A DNA stretch of 64,000 bases from Lysinibacillus odysseyi 34hs-1 = NBRC 100172 (GCF_001591965.1 NZ_BCVX01000002.1:372001-436000), one strand, 5' to 3'; shown: positions 7,407 to 16,779, counted from the stretch's first letter. Program-made: numbers and translations. The notes: generated by a model not told the origin, from the sequence alone.

Positions 7407-9776
7407 ATGTTCTCAATTTTTAAACGTAATAAAGAGCAGACAAGTGCTCGGGAATTAAAGAAATACTATAAAATTGTGGATGAAATTAATCGCCTGGAAG
7501 ACAAGTTTGCCCCGATGACAGACGAGGAACTCCAGCATATGACTGTAGTATTTAAAGAACGTCTGGAGAAAGGTGAGACAATCCCGCAAATCGTACCTGA
7601 AGCGTTTGCGGTTGTTCGCGAAGCCTCCAAACGTGTATTAAACATGCGCCACTTTGATGTACAGCTGATCGGTGGTCTTGTATTAACAGAAGGCAATATT
7701 GCCGAAATGCCTACCGGTGAAGGGAAAACACTCGTTGCTTCCCTGCCTTCCTATGTACGCGCATTGGAAGGAAAAGGCGTACATGTCATTACGGTAAATG
7801 ACTATTTGGCCAAGCGTGACTTTGAACTGATCGGCCAGATTCACCGATTCCTCGGCCTGACAGTCGGCCTAAACGTGCCGATGATGGAGCCGGATGCGAA
7901 AAAGGATGCCTATAATGCAGATATTACGTACGGTGTCGGAACTGAATTCGGCTTTGACTACTTGCGGGATAATATGGCCCACTCCATTGCAGACAAAGTA
8001 CAGCGTCCGTATCATTTCGCTATTATCGATGAAGTTGATTCCGTATTAATTGATGAGGCGAAGACACCGCTCATTATCGCTGGGAAAATGATGGCCAATG
8101 CCGAATTGCACCAAATTGCCGCTATGCTGGCAAAACGCTTTGTCGTAGAAGAAGACTATGACTTCGACGAAGAGACAAAAGCTACTTCCCTCACTGAAAA
8201 AGGCATTGAAAAGGTGGAAGCTGCCTTCGGTGTAGATAATTTATACGATTTAGAGCATCAAACACTTTACCACTACGTCATTCAGGCCGTACGAGCACAT
8301 GTGATGTTCAAACGGGACGTAGACTATATCGTTCGTGAGGATAAAATCGAGCTTGTTGATATGTTCACGGGACGTATTATGGAAGGCCGTTCATTATCTG
8401 ATGGGCTGCACCAAGCAATCGAAGCAAAAGAAGGCGTTACGATCACTGAGGAAAACAAAGCCCAGGCACAAGTAACGATCCAAAACTACTTCCGTATGTA
8501 CCCTGTCTTATCGGGAATGACAGGTACTGCGAAAACGCAAGAAAAGGAGATCATGGAAGTATACGGCATGAGCGTAGTACAAATTCCTACGAACCGGCCG
8601 CGTGCCCGGATTGATAAGGAAGATCTCGTATTCGAAACGTCCGAGCAGAAATACGAATATGTGGCACAGGAAGCCCTGCGCCGGCATGAGAACGGGCAGC
8701 CAGTACTTATCGGGACAACCTCTATTTTGCAATCAGAAGAAGTATCAAAATACTTGAAGAAATATAGTTTACCGCATCAAGTATTAAACGCCAAAACTGT
8801 GGAGCAGGAAGTACAGCTCATTTCCGAAGCCGGACAAAAAGGCCGTATTACAGTCGCTACAAACATGGCCGGCCGTGGTACTGACATTATGCTCGGTGAA
8901 GGTGTACACGATTTAGGCGGACTTTGTGTTCTTGGTACTGAAAAGCACGAAAGCCGTCGTGTAGATAATCAGCTTCGCGGTCGTTCCGGACGACAAGGTG
9001 ACCCAGGTGAAACACAGTTTATCCTTTCGATTGAGGATGATATGTTACGCCGGTTTGCCAAAGAAGATGTAGAGAAGTTCAAAAAGAAACTGGAAGCAAA
9101 CGAAATCGGCCGTATCCTCAATAAAGAGGTCAATGAGCTGGTTGAACGTACACAGCGTATTGTAGAAGGCGCACACTTTTCTATGCGTGAGTACAACCTG
9201 AAGCTTGATGATGTAATTAATGACCAGCGTCGTGTTGTTTACTCCCTCCGTGACAGCGTACTAAAAAACGAAGATCTTTTAGGTAAATTAAAAACGATGT
9301 TAGAGGAAACAGTCGACTTTGCTGTCCGTGACAATGCACCGGAAGAGCTGAGCATGGTTGAATGGGACTTCGATAAAATGGAGCAGACAGTCAATTCCCT
9401 ATTCCTGACACCTGTAACAATCGATCGTCAGGAAGAAAAAATAAGCCGTATTTTAGCAAGTCTGCAACCGCAAATAGATGAAATCAAACAAATGATTGAT
9501 ACGTACAGCGAAAATGAGCGCATGATGCAGGTTATTCCAAATGTCATGCTCGCATACATCGACCGTATGTGGGTAAAGCACTTGGAGCAAATGTCCCACC
9601 TGAAAGAGGGTATCGGCCTTCGCCAATATCAGCAGGAAGATCCAATGCGTATCTATCAGCGGGAAGGCTTAGAGCTATTCGGTAAAAACTATCAAGAACT
9701 ACGCCGACAAATCGTAGAAGAGCTCGTTATTTTCATGAAGGATTTAACGATGCAGGAGCAGGAGGAGCAACAATAA
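7407..9776 (+). CDS. secA2: Accessory Sec translocase ATPase SecA2
   Basis: A 789-residue SecA-family motor. Walker A MPTGEGKT is at about 101-108 and the DEAD-type Walker B IIDEVDSVLIDEAKTP at about 206-221. The second motor domain shows TNMAGRGTDI and the helicase motif QLRGRSGRQGDPG. The scaffold and wing regions follow. The C-terminal zinc-binding tail (CxCxSGK) of the housekeeping SecA is absent; the protein ends in EQEEQQ, as in SecA2 paralogues. In B. anthracis SecA2 with SlaP is needed for efficient export of S-layer proteins. The stop overlaps the next start (TAATG), so the two are translationally coupled. A strong AAGGAG site precedes the ATG. Confidence 0.95.
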   Translation: MFSIFKRNKEQTSARELKKYYKIVDEINRLEDKFAPMTDEELQHMTVVFKERLEKGETIPQIVPEAFAVVREASKRVLNMRHFDVQLIGGLVLTEGNIAEMPTGEGKTLVASLPSYVRALEGKGVHVITVNDYLAKRDFELIGQIHRFLGLTVGLNVPMMEPDAKKDAYNADITYGVGTEFGFDYLRDNMAHSIADKVQRPYHFAIIDEVDSVLIDEAKTPLIIAGKMMANAELHQIAAMLAKRFVVEEDYDFDEETKATSLTEKGIEKVEAAFGVDNLYDLEHQTLYHYVIQAVRAHVMFKRDVDYIVREDKIELVDMFTGRIMEGRSLSDGLHQAIEAKEGVTITEENKAQAQVTIQNYFRMYPVLSGMTGTAKTQEKEIMEVYGMSVVQIPTNRPRARIDKEDLVFETSEQKYEYVAQEALRRHENGQPVLIGTTSILQSEEVSKYLKKYSLPHQVLNAKTVEQEVQLISEAGQKGRITVATNMAGRGTDIMLGEGVHDLGGLCVLGTEKHESRRVDNQLRGRSGRQGDPGETQFILSIEDDMLRRFAKEDVEKFKKKLEANEIGRILNKEVNELVERTQRIVEGAHFSMREYNLKLDDVINDQRRVVYSLRDSVLKNEDLLGKLKTMLEETVDFAVRDNAPEELSMVEWDFDKMEQTVNSLFLTPVTIDRQEEKISRILASLQPQIDEIKQMIDTYSENERMMQVIPNVMLAYIDRMWVKHLEQMSHLKEGIGLRQYQQEDPMRIYQREGLELFGKNYQELRRQIVEELVIFMKDLTMQEQEEQQ

Positions 9777-10672
9777 TGGGTTTATTTTCATTTTTCAAGA
9801 AATCAGATACAGTCGGTAAAGATTCAGCAGTCGACTCAAAAGAAATTGTACAAGGCAAAACACCATTAAGTACAAAATCGCAAGTAAAAACAAAGCTGTC
9901 CTTCCATCCGGATTGGAATGTACCGCAGGAGCAGCAATATGTGTTCAACTTCCTGGCAAATGATCTGCAGCCGTTAAAGCCAAACCAATTATCACTCGCT
10001 GCAATCAATATTGAGGAAGATAAAAAAACAGGAGCCTGGAATGTGAAAGCATTCTTCCGCTCCTCCCTATCCCAGCCAATCGAGCTTGGCGAGATCGAGC
10101 TGCTGCTTCTGGATAAAGAAGGTAAGCGGATCGGGGCGAAAACATTTAATTTCAAGGATCTTGGCGTCATCCCGCCAAACAGTGCACGGCCATGGGTATT
10201 TGAGTTTGATAAAACATCTGTGGAAGCAGAAGAAATACCGGAAGATGGCTGGACAATTGCCTTTAACCTGATCTCCCTGCGAGGCCATCAGCTCGATCTG
10301 GATGAGACATGGAAAAAGCAGCTTCCGAAAGAGCAGCAGGAAAAACTGGCCGAAATTATTAAAGATCTGCCGAAGCTTGGCAAAACAGAAGTTAACTTTA
10401 CCGGCTTACAGGTTCGTCTAAATGAAGACAAATCGCTGCATGCTTCTATTTTCATTCGGAACGGCAACGACAAATCCATCAACCTGGAGCAGTTACCGTT
10501 GGAAATTATCGATGCAAACGGCAAACGTGTAGCAAAAGGGTCATTCAAAATGGATCCTGTTTTAACAGTACAGCCAAACTCTACAAAACCGTGGACATTT
10601 ATCTTCCCGGCTGAGCTTGTAGAGGGAGAAGATGCTGATCTATCCCGCTGGACAGCACGCGTACCCCAATAG
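9776..10672 (+). CDS. slaP: Accessory Sec system S-layer assembly protein SlaP
   Basis: A 298-residue soluble protein without signal peptide, made of two related halves of the SLAP type. The first half is at about 42-152 (ending in RPWVFEFDK), the second at about 175-290 (ending in KPWTFIFPAE). The repeated pattern is a helix, beta strands with an internal (K/R)xGxKxF-like turn, then PPNS/QPNS and xPWxFxF. SlaP acts with SecA2 in S-layer protein secretion in B. anthracis. Its ATG shares a base with the secA2 stop codon. The likely client here is the 1021-residue SLH protein at 45711-48776; this is inference. Confidence 0.9.
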   Translation: MGLFSFFKKSDTVGKDSAVDSKEIVQGKTPLSTKSQVKTKLSFHPDWNVPQEQQYVFNFLANDLQPLKPNQLSLAAINIEEDKKTGAWNVKAFFRSSLSQPIELGEIELLLLDKEGKRIGAKTFNFKDLGVIPPNSARPWVFEFDKTSVEAEEIPEDGWTIAFNLISLRGHQLDLDETWKKQLPKEQQEKLAEIIKDLPKLGKTEVNFTGLQVRLNEDKSLHASIFIRNGNDKSINLEQLPLEIIDANGKRVAKGSFKMDPVLTVQPNSTKPWTFIFPAELVEGEDADLSRWTARVPQ

Positions 10673-10680
10673 TCTCTTTT

Positions 10681-10714
10681 ATCCGCCTTTCGTTTAATCG
10701 AAGGCGGATTTTTA
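10681..10714 (+). terminator. Intrinsic terminator of secA2-slaP
   Basis: ATCCGCCTTTCG pairs with CGAAGGCGGAT around a six-base loop, followed by TTTTTATTT. Confidence 0.92.
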
Positions 10715-10803
10715 TTTCTCTGCTTTTGCCCTTACCAATAAGATATTAAAAACCACCTGCCTCATACGAGGGAAATAATAACTGAAGAAAGAACTATACA
10801 TCG

Positions 10804-10839
10804 AAAAACCCACCTTCCGCTCTTGCAGATGGTGGGTTT
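10804..10839 (-). terminator. Intrinsic terminator of the NlpC/P60 gene at 10914
   Basis: AAACCCACC and GGTGGGTTT form the stem; the minus strand then reads into five T. It lies 75 bp past the stop codon. Confidence 0.8.
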
Positions 10840-10913
10840 CTTATATTGGCTATTTGGCTTTATTATGGATAAATTATACGTTGATTAGTAGTATGTATGA
10901 TCAGTCGTTATTA

Positions 10914-11396
10914 CTATTGAACAGTTGCTACACGCTTTGCTCCTACGTAACGGCTACCCCAGTACCACTTGTCATTAATATCAGTAATTGTTACTCCTTT
11001 ACCAGTCATCGAATGGATAAACTTGCTCCCTCCGATATAAATCCCTACGTGAGAGATTCCTTTTCCAGAAGTATTGAAGAAAACTAAATCTCCTGCTTTT
11101 AAATCGCCCTTCTTGATCGCTGTGCCTGTTCCATACATTGATTTAGATGTACGTGGCAGTGAGACACCAACTTGGTTGTATACGTGGCGTACATATCCGG
11201 AACAATCAAAACCAGAAGTAGTTGTGCCTCCGTAGCTGTATTTTACACCGATAAATTGTTTAGCTGTTGCTTGAAGCTGTTCGACTGTCAGTGTAGAGGC
11301 CTCAGCTTTGTCGTCTCCCATTACTGGAGAGAAAAAGATTGCTATTGCTGCTATTAATGCAAGCGCACCATACTTTAATACCCTAATTTTACTCAT
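10914..11396 (-). CDS. Secreted NlpC/P60 peptidoglycan endopeptidase, single domain
   Basis: A 160-residue exported protein: signal peptide of about 33 residues (ending DDKAEAS) and one NlpC/P60 domain. The catalytic triad is visible: Cys65 in GFDCSGYV, His116 in SHVGIYIG and His128 in KFIHS. The family cuts D-gamma-Glu-meso-Dap bonds in peptide stems. There is no LysM, SH3 or SLH anchor, so the enzyme is either freely secreted or held by charge. It is closely related in sequence to the NlpC domains at 11815 and 31719. A GGAGG site precedes the ATG. Substrate is inferred from the family. Confidence 0.92.
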   Translation of the reverse strand: MSKIRVLKYGALALIAAIAIFFSPVMGDDKAEASTLTVEQLQATAKQFIGVKYSYGGTTTSGFDCSGYVRHVYNQVGVSLPRTSKSMYGTGTAIKKGDLKAGDLVFFNTSGKGISHVGIYIGGSKFIHSMTGKGVTITDINDKWYWGSRYVGAKRVATVQ

Positions 11397-11769
11397 CGTA
11401 AACCTCCATCGCCAAAAAAAATAATTTTTTTCTGAAAATTTATCCTGTAATTAGAGTAACATGTATGAGCCTTTTGTAACATTACAGTTATGTAACAAGT
11501 TGGTTACGTTTTACTACCTAAGGAAATATATTACATAAAGTAAAAACGCTTATATATCAAAGCTTCAACCAGCTATTCAAAAATAGTACTACATATTATT
11601 TTACATTTCCGTATCTATTCACAACAACTTTGTAATATTTGTAATGAAACAGTGCTAGATTGTATTTTAACGCGGCAAGGCTCTTTTGCTGCTGAAAAGA
11701 GGCCTGTGCTGGGCCATTTACTGTTGCGATGTGTAGACGGTATGCCTCTCGCCCTTCCACTGACAAAAA
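11397..11769. other. AT-rich intergenic region between two NlpC/P60 genes
   Basis: About 370 bp upstream of the 10914 gene. Arms AGAGGC (11698-11703) and GCCTCT (11744-11749) could form a stem that on the minus strand is followed by TTTT, a weak terminator-like element with a large loop. No gene is seen. The long, AT-rich leader probably carries the promoter of the minus-strand hydrolase, but no clear boxes were found. Confidence 0.4.
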
Positions 11770-11773
11770 TAGA

Positions 11774-11804
11774 GCCAGACAGAAAGTTACATTTTCTGTC
11801 CGGC
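11774..11804 (-). terminator. Intrinsic terminator of the LysM-NlpC/P60 gene
   Basis: On the minus strand GCCGGACAGAAA pairs with TTTCTGTCTGGC, then TCTATTTTTG. It lies 11 bp beyond the stop. Confidence 0.88.
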
Positions 11805-11814
11805 TGTTTCTTTT

Positions 11815-12783
11815 TTACTGTATTTGATTAAATCTTTTAAAGGCTACAAATCTTGTATCCCAGTAGCTATAGGAAAGACTGGATACTTCTACGCCATTTG
11901 AGCCCGCGTGGATAAACTGGTTATTTCCTATATAAATACCCATATGTGAAATGGTTGGAATATAGGTATTTTTAAAGAAAACGACGTCTCCCGGTACAGG
12001 GTTTGCCACCACTGTCGTATCATTCATAAAATAATCCAGACTGCTTTTGCGGCTGACATTTACCATTGCATTTGTATAAACATATTTCACAAATCCACTA
12101 CAGTCGAATCCCGATGTCGTATTTCCTCCATATATATAGGGAGTGCCAATTAAAGAGTAGGCTGTTTCAATTGCCTTTTTATACTTCTCCTGAGAGGCGG
12201 CGCTAGGCTGCACGGTAATTTTCTTCTCTGCCGCCAATTGGGCTGCTATTTCCTTATCTGCATTGGACATAGCCGGCTGCTGTGAATCTGCTGGTGGATT
12301 AGTACTAGGCAATGTGACAACCGTCCCAGCAGAAGTTAATTCTTCCTTTTTAATGATCAATGTCTGGTTGACATAGATGACATCGGAAGACAATCCATTC
12401 CATTCCTTTAACTTGGCAATAGTCGTATTGTTTTTGGAAGCAACTTTTGTTAAATTATCGCCTTTTTCCACGATATATGTATAGATCTTTGATGACACAG
12501 CACTTGGCTTGATGGCCGGAACTGTAGTAGCTACAATTGGCAGCTTACTTGTCTGCCCGCCTGTCGACTGCTCTTTTGTGACGATCAGCTTTTGGCTTAC
12601 AAAAATAGTATCCTGCTGCAAGTTGTTCCATTGCTTTAATGAGGCAACAGTTGTCCCGTTCGCTAAGGCAATTTTAGACAGTGTGTCCCCTTTTTGCACC
12701 GTATAGGTTGATGCGTGTGCTATCGGAGCCGCCAACATGCTTGTCATTACGACAGAGGCTAATATAATTTGCCATTTTCTCAT
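11815..12783 (-). CDS. LysM-NlpC/P60 cell-wall D,L-endopeptidase (LytE/CwlS type)
   Basis: A 322-residue exported wall hydrolase. Signal peptide about 1-24 (ending AHAS), LysM repeats at about 27-69 (YTVQKGDTLSKIA) and 102-145 (YIVEKGDNLTKVA), each followed by a Ser/Pro-rich linker. A C-terminal NlpC/P60 domain (about 200-322) has catalytic Cys228 in GFDCSGFV and His residues in SHMGIYIG and QFIHAG. The architecture matches B. subtilis LytE/LytF/CwlS, which cut D-gamma-Glu-mDap links during growth and cell separation. The LysM units bind glycan, so this one does not rely on the secondary polymer used by its SLH neighbours. Confidence 0.93.
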   Translation of the reverse strand: MRKWQIILASVVMTSMLAAPIAHASTYTVQKGDTLSKIALANGTTVASLKQWNNLQQDTIFVSQKLIVTKEQSTGGQTSKLPIVATTVPAIKPSAVSSKIYTYIVEKGDNLTKVASKNNTTIAKLKEWNGLSSDVIYVNQTLIIKKEELTSAGTVVTLPSTNPPADSQQPAMSNADKEIAAQLAAEKKITVQPSAASQEKYKKAIETAYSLIGTPYIYGGNTTSGFDCSGFVKYVYTNAMVNVSRKSSLDYFMNDTTVVANPVPGDVVFFKNTYIPTISHMGIYIGNNQFIHAGSNGVEVSSLSYSYWDTRFVAFKRFNQIQ

Positions 12784-13045
12784 AAAATCCGCCCGCCTTC
12801 TCTACTATTATTCTACCATTTTACTGAAATTTCCCTGCCTTAATCAATAGACTTATAACCTAGTATTAAAAAGGCCTTTTGTACTACATTTTTTTACCAA
12901 CTTCTTTTTTTAAAAAATTGCTAAAATAGTTATAAGAAAAATATAGGCAACCTCATTTTTTTATGATAGAATCAGTTCTTGTGTGAAACATTAAAGTTTT
13001 TTGAAAGTTTACGCTTTTCTCAAATTAAAAGGAGTTTTAAAAAAT

Positions 13046-14365
13046 ATGTCTAGTAACAAAGGATTTTTCAAAGAGAATATTGCAGTAGGTTTTATGCTAT
13101 TTGCCCTATTTTTGGGGGCGGGAAATATTATTTTTCCACCCTTACTCGGCCAGCAGGCAGGAGAACAATTCTTTATTTCTATTATCGGGTTCCTTATTAC
13201 AGGCGTAGGGTTACCATTATTAGCAATTGTCGCCGTAGCGAAAAATGGCGGAGATTTGCAAATATTGTCTAATCAGGTGCATCCTATCTTCGGGGTTATC
13301 TTTACTTCGATCGTGTATTTATCGATTGGACCATTCTTTGCGATTCCACGTACAGGAGCAGTATCCTATAATATCGGAATTACACCTTTCTTAACAGAAA
13401 GTCAGTTGGAAAGTTGGGTGCCTTTATTTATTACAACATTGATTTTCTTCAGTGTGACGCTGTACTTGGCGTTCAACCCAACAAAGCTGGTTGACCGGAT
13501 CGGTAAACTTCTGACACCTGCTTTATTAATCGTTATTTTAATTTTAGCTGTGAAAGCCTTCGTGACACCTATGGGTGAATTTGGTGCGTCACAGGGCAAC
13601 TATAGCAGCCATGCTTTTTCTGAAAGCTTCATTCAGGGCTATTTAACAATGGATGTACTTGCCGCATTAGTATTCGGAATTGTCATTGTACAGGCTCTGC
13701 AGGCCCGTGGTGTAAAAGATGTATCAAAGCAAGTGAAAGTTTCCATATTCGCAGGAATTGTAGCAGCACTCGGCTTATCATTTGTTTACATTTCCTTGTG
13801 CTACATCGGTGCTACAAGCGTTCATGCAACTGGTTATTATGAAGACGGCGGGCAAATTATTGCTGCAGCAGCAAAAGTGCTGTACGGCAGTTTCGGGAAT
13901 ATCGTGTTATCTGCTACTATTATTCTGGCATGTTTAACAACATCTGTCGGGTTACTTTCAGCAAATGCCACATTCTTTAATCGTCTCTTCCCTAAATTGT
14001 CCTACAAGGCATATCTGATTATTTTTACGGTGTTTAGCTTTGCCATTTCCAATGTAGGATTGGCAAAATTGATTTCTATTTCGCTTCCAGTGTTAATGAT
14101 GATTTACCCAATCGCCATTGTATTGATGATCGTGTCATTATTTGCCGGGCGCTTCAATCACGCAAGAATTATTTATGCACTTCCATTGTTTGTCGCGACT
14201 GTTGTCGGGCTAAACGACGGGCTAAAAACAGCAGGTATTAAAATTGCTGCGTATGATAACCTACTAAATCTGCTGCCGTTGCAGGAGCAAAGTCTCGGCT
14301 GGCTGATCCCTTCAGTTATCGCATGTGTAATCGGTATCATCATTAGCTTAGTAAGCAAAAAGTAA
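13046..14365 (+). CDS. brnQ: Branched-chain amino acid transporter, BrnQ/LIVCS family
   Basis: A 439-residue polytopic membrane protein with about 12 transmembrane helices, a sodium-coupled Leu/Ile/Val symporter of the LIVCS family. Signatures: FALFLGAGNIIFPPLLGQQAG near the N-terminus, IPRTGAVSYNIGITP, and the repeated Gly/Ala-rich helix pattern. The frame is open from 13001, but the start is placed at 13046 because AAGGAG lies 11 bases before that ATG and the hydrophobic core begins soon after. A second family member lies at 57088. It is monocistronic. Confidence 0.93.
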   Translation: MSSNKGFFKENIAVGFMLFALFLGAGNIIFPPLLGQQAGEQFFISIIGFLITGVGLPLLAIVAVAKNGGDLQILSNQVHPIFGVIFTSIVYLSIGPFFAIPRTGAVSYNIGITPFLTESQLESWVPLFITTLIFFSVTLYLAFNPTKLVDRIGKLLTPALLIVILILAVKAFVTPMGEFGASQGNYSSHAFSESFIQGYLTMDVLAALVFGIVIVQALQARGVKDVSKQVKVSIFAGIVAALGLSFVYISLCYIGATSVHATGYYEDGGQIIAAAAKVLYGSFGNIVLSATIILACLTTSVGLLSANATFFNRLFPKLSYKAYLIIFTVFSFAISNVGLAKLISISLPVLMMIYPIAIVLMIVSLFAGRFNHARIIYALPLFVATVVGLNDGLKTAGIKIAAYDNLLNLLPLQEQSLGWLIPSVIACVIGIIISLVSKK

Positions 14366-14372
14366 CAAGTAT

Positions 14373-14407
14373 CCGATGGGAGCCGCTCTCCCATCGGGCT
14401 TTTTTTA
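14373..14407 (+). terminator. Intrinsic terminator of brnQ (13046)
   Basis: CCGATGGGAG pairs with CTCCCATCGG around a short loop, followed by GCTTTTTTT. Confidence 0.93.
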
Positions 14408-14515
14408 TCCCTTTCCTTCCATATTACTTATCTATAACTTTTAGAGAAAAAGTATATATGGAAAATAGCCAACTTCTTACAATCGTTATATAATAAAGAT
14501 ACTACGCATAAAGGT

Positions 14516-15880
14516 GTGATGTTTTTGAAGAAAATCCAATGGCTGGCCTGTATATTCATTCTTTTATTACTGCCAGTGTCAGCTAGTGCTGCCCCATTAA
14601 ATGAAATAAAAGACTATGTAGAATCGCTCTATGTAGGGGAAATAAAGGGAGATTTACAGAAGGCTTCCTCTGCGGAACAAATCATCGATATGCTGGATCC
14701 TTATTCAGCTTACTTTACAGCTGAGGAGTTTGAGGCATTTATCAATTCTATTGAAATGACGTCTGTAGGAATCGGGATCGTGATTGAGGAGCACAGCAAA
14801 GGCATTTATATTTCTGATGTTATAAAAGGGGGAACCGCTGAACAGGCGGGAATAGCTATTGGTGATATTATCACGCATATTGACGGTAAAGAGGCTGCCA
14901 ATTTGACGACATCACAAGCTTCTTCTCTTATATTAGGAGAGGAAAATACGAGTGTGACCTTAACCGTTTTAACATCAAACGGGCAGTCCATTACAAAAAC
15001 GATTGTCCGTAAGCCTTTTTCTTTGCCTAATGGTACTTCAAAGCTGCTTTACGGAAATGTTGGGTATATTGCCCTTTCCTCCTTTTCTTCTGACGCAGCA
15101 GGGCTTGTCAAAAAGGCAATCCGAGATCTGACAGCAAACGGGGCCACAAGCTTTATACTAGACCTTCAGGATAACGGCGGCGGCTATGTAACTGCAGCTG
15201 AAGAAGTAATCGGTCTGTTCCCGAATGCAAAAGATGCCTATACGTATGAGGATGCTTCAGGCAGCTATTTGATACGTGCCAAACGCCAATCGATTCAATT
15301 TCCAAAGGATACACGAGTCCTGATCAACCGGTACAGCGCGAGCGCTTCAGAAATGACAGCAGCTGCCCTGGTGGACCAAAAAGCAGCGATTCTGTACGGC
15401 GAAAGATCATACGGCAAAGGAACGATGCAATCCTTTTATGAATTATCGGATGGCAGCTATTTAAAGCTGACAATGGCGCAGTTTGCCGGTCCTACTACTA
15501 CCGTTATAAACCATGTTGGTGTAAAGCCGCATATTGAAACTTCCGATAACGGCATATACCGCGCCCATTATGATGCCGTTGCAGCCAATCTTCCCGCCTA
15601 TCGGGAGCTTGCAGCGCTAAAGAACGTACCAGCGACTAAAACATTTACCGTAAACTTCAACCATGATCTTACAACAGTACCTGCTGATACGATTGATCTT
15701 GTAAAACTCGGTGATGGGCGCATAGATGCTGAGGTGAAGGTAGAAGGCTCAAAGGTACTTATAAAGCCAAAGGTAGCATTAACTTCAGGCGGCCACTATA
15801 TGCTGGTCGTCCACCCAAATATAAAGGGCCTCAACAGTACAATGAAAAAGGGCTCATATCTTTACATCACAGTAAAATAG
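14516..15880 (+). CDS. Secreted S41 (CtpA-type) serine protease with PDZ and C-terminal Ig-like domain
   Basis: Exported carboxy-terminal processing protease of 454 residues. Order: signal peptide (about 5-26), short helical region with DPYSAYFT, PDZ (about 82-155, GGTAEQAGIAIGD), S41 catalytic domain (about 175-340) with Ser278 in SASASEM and Lys301 in SYGKGT. A C-terminal domain of about 100 residues resembles the Big_5/SbsA Ig-like fold (FTVNFNHDLTTVPADT). The expected membrane anchor is replaced by an apparently cleavable signal. Start codon is uncertain: GTG 14516, ATG 14519, or TTG 14525, the last having the best spacing from AAGGTG. Confidence 0.88.
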   Translation: MMFLKKIQWLACIFILLLLPVSASAAPLNEIKDYVESLYVGEIKGDLQKASSAEQIIDMLDPYSAYFTAEEFEAFINSIEMTSVGIGIVIEEHSKGIYISDVIKGGTAEQAGIAIGDIITHIDGKEAANLTTSQASSLILGEENTSVTLTVLTSNGQSITKTIVRKPFSLPNGTSKLLYGNVGYIALSSFSSDAAGLVKKAIRDLTANGATSFILDLQDNGGGYVTAAEEVIGLFPNAKDAYTYEDASGSYLIRAKRQSIQFPKDTRVLINRYSASASEMTAAALVDQKAAILYGERSYGKGTMQSFYELSDGSYLKLTMAQFAGPTTTVINHVGVKPHIETSDNGIYRAHYDAVAANLPAYRELAALKNVPATKTFTVNFNHDLTTVPADTIDLVKLGDGRIDAEVKVEGSKVLIKPKVALTSGGHYMLVVHPNIKGLNSTMKKGSYLYITVK

Positions 15881-15895
15881 CCTTTATAATCGGCT

Positions 15896-15926
15896 CCTCC
15901 CTCGCTATATAGTGAGGGAGGTTTTT
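15896..15926 (+). terminator. Intrinsic terminator of the S41 protease gene
   Basis: CCTCCCTC and GAGGGAGG form the stem, followed by TTTTT. Confidence 0.92.
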
Positions 15927-15944
15927 ATATGAGTTTGATAGACG

Positions 15945-15980
15945 ATTGCACGAATACGGGCCTCTATTGTGCCATTCTAT
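15945..15980. repeat. Short two-unit array, 21-bp period, ATTGCACGAA/ATTGTGCC core
   Basis: Units begin at 15945 and 15966, 21 bp apart, about 19 bp beyond the S41 terminator. This is a degenerate member of the ATTGCGCGAA family. Confidence 0.5.
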
Positions 15981-16047
15981 CCTTTTAGCCTATACGTTTC
16001 TTTTAAACAGGCAGCTTTGCAGATGGATTGGAATTTCATCAGCAATA

Positions 16048-16078
16048 AAAAAAAGCCGGCACCCCCTCGGCACCGGCT
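16048..16078 (-). terminator. Intrinsic terminator of the tetR-family gene
   Basis: AGCCGG and CCGGCT form the outer stem with inner CC/GG pairs. The minus strand continues with eight T. Confidence 0.88.
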
Positions 16079-16129
16079 TTGTCAAATGCTTTAAATATTC
16101 AGAAATTAAAGCGCAAATACATTGGCATG

Positions 16130-16723
16130 TTAACGGACAAGCTCTTCCTGTTCAGCGAAATAGATATTAATAATATCCTCAGCCAACATTTCAGGCGTAC
16201 GCTTTTCTGTTAATAGTTTAGTTAATGTTAAACGTTCCAACGAGCCTAACAGACTTTCTACGAATATACGAGTATCTACATGCTCCAGCATAGAACCTTG
16301 GATATTATGGACAGTCATTATCTCCACCAGGCGATCTGCAAGCTCTCTCTTCATCTCTTCCGCTTCTGCCGATTCAAAGAAGCCGATTTTCGTCAGATTC
16401 GGATTTTGTACAAAGTAAGATAAAATATCCTTTAACATCGCAAACATTTTTTTACGAACGTTTTCATTGCCTTCCAGCTGTGCTAAGCCACCGTTGAAAA
16501 TATCATAAAAACTCTTTTGAAACTCGGAATTTAAGTCGTTGAACAGGGATTCTTTACTGTGGAAATACAAATAAAACGTAGGTTGAGTTAAATTAGCTGC
16601 CTTCACAATATCACTAATCTTTGTTTGATGATAGCCGTGAGCCGAAAAGAGCTCAATTGCTTTCTCCAATAACAGTTGTTTGCTTCTTTCTCCACTTGAA
16701 TTCACTCGTCGTCCTCTTGCCAT
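16130..16723 (-). CDS. TetR/AcrR family transcriptional regulator
   Basis: A 197-residue one-domain repressor. The N-terminal HTH (about 14-60) shows LLLEKAIELFSAHGYHQTKI and the recognition helix LTQPTFYLYFHSKESLF. The C-terminal ligand and dimer domain is not recognisable to a subfamily. Bacillales members with this HTH often control fatty-acid or efflux genes, but no such target is adjacent: the gene stands alone between the S41 protease and the murJ-like gene. AAGGTGGAG precedes the ATG. An inverted repeat in its own promoter region suggests autoregulation. Confidence 0.92.
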   Translation of the reverse strand: MARGRRVNSSGERSKQLLLEKAIELFSAHGYHQTKISDIVKAANLTQPTFYLYFHSKESLFNDLNSEFQKSFYDIFNGGLAQLEGNENVRKKMFAMLKDILSYFVQNPNLTKIGFFESAEAEEMKRELADRLVEIMTVHNIQGSMLEHVDTRIFVESLLGSLERLTLTKLLTEKRTPEMLAEDIINIYFAEQEELVR

Positions 16724-16755
16724 ACTTCTCCACCTTTATCTCTCTTTAATAGATG

Positions 16756-16779
16756 TTTGGTACTTCACACGTTACCAAA
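16756..16779 (-). promoter_or_regulatory. Candidate TetR autoregulatory operator
   Basis: TTTGGTA-N10-TACCAAA inverted repeat 33 bp upstream of the regulator start, just past a TACAAT box on the minus strand. Position and symmetry fit an operator; no binding data are available. Confidence 0.5.

Noticed and set aside
9733-10170. A 145-codon minus-strand frame opposite slaP
   Set aside because: Antisense shadow of a well-supported gene.
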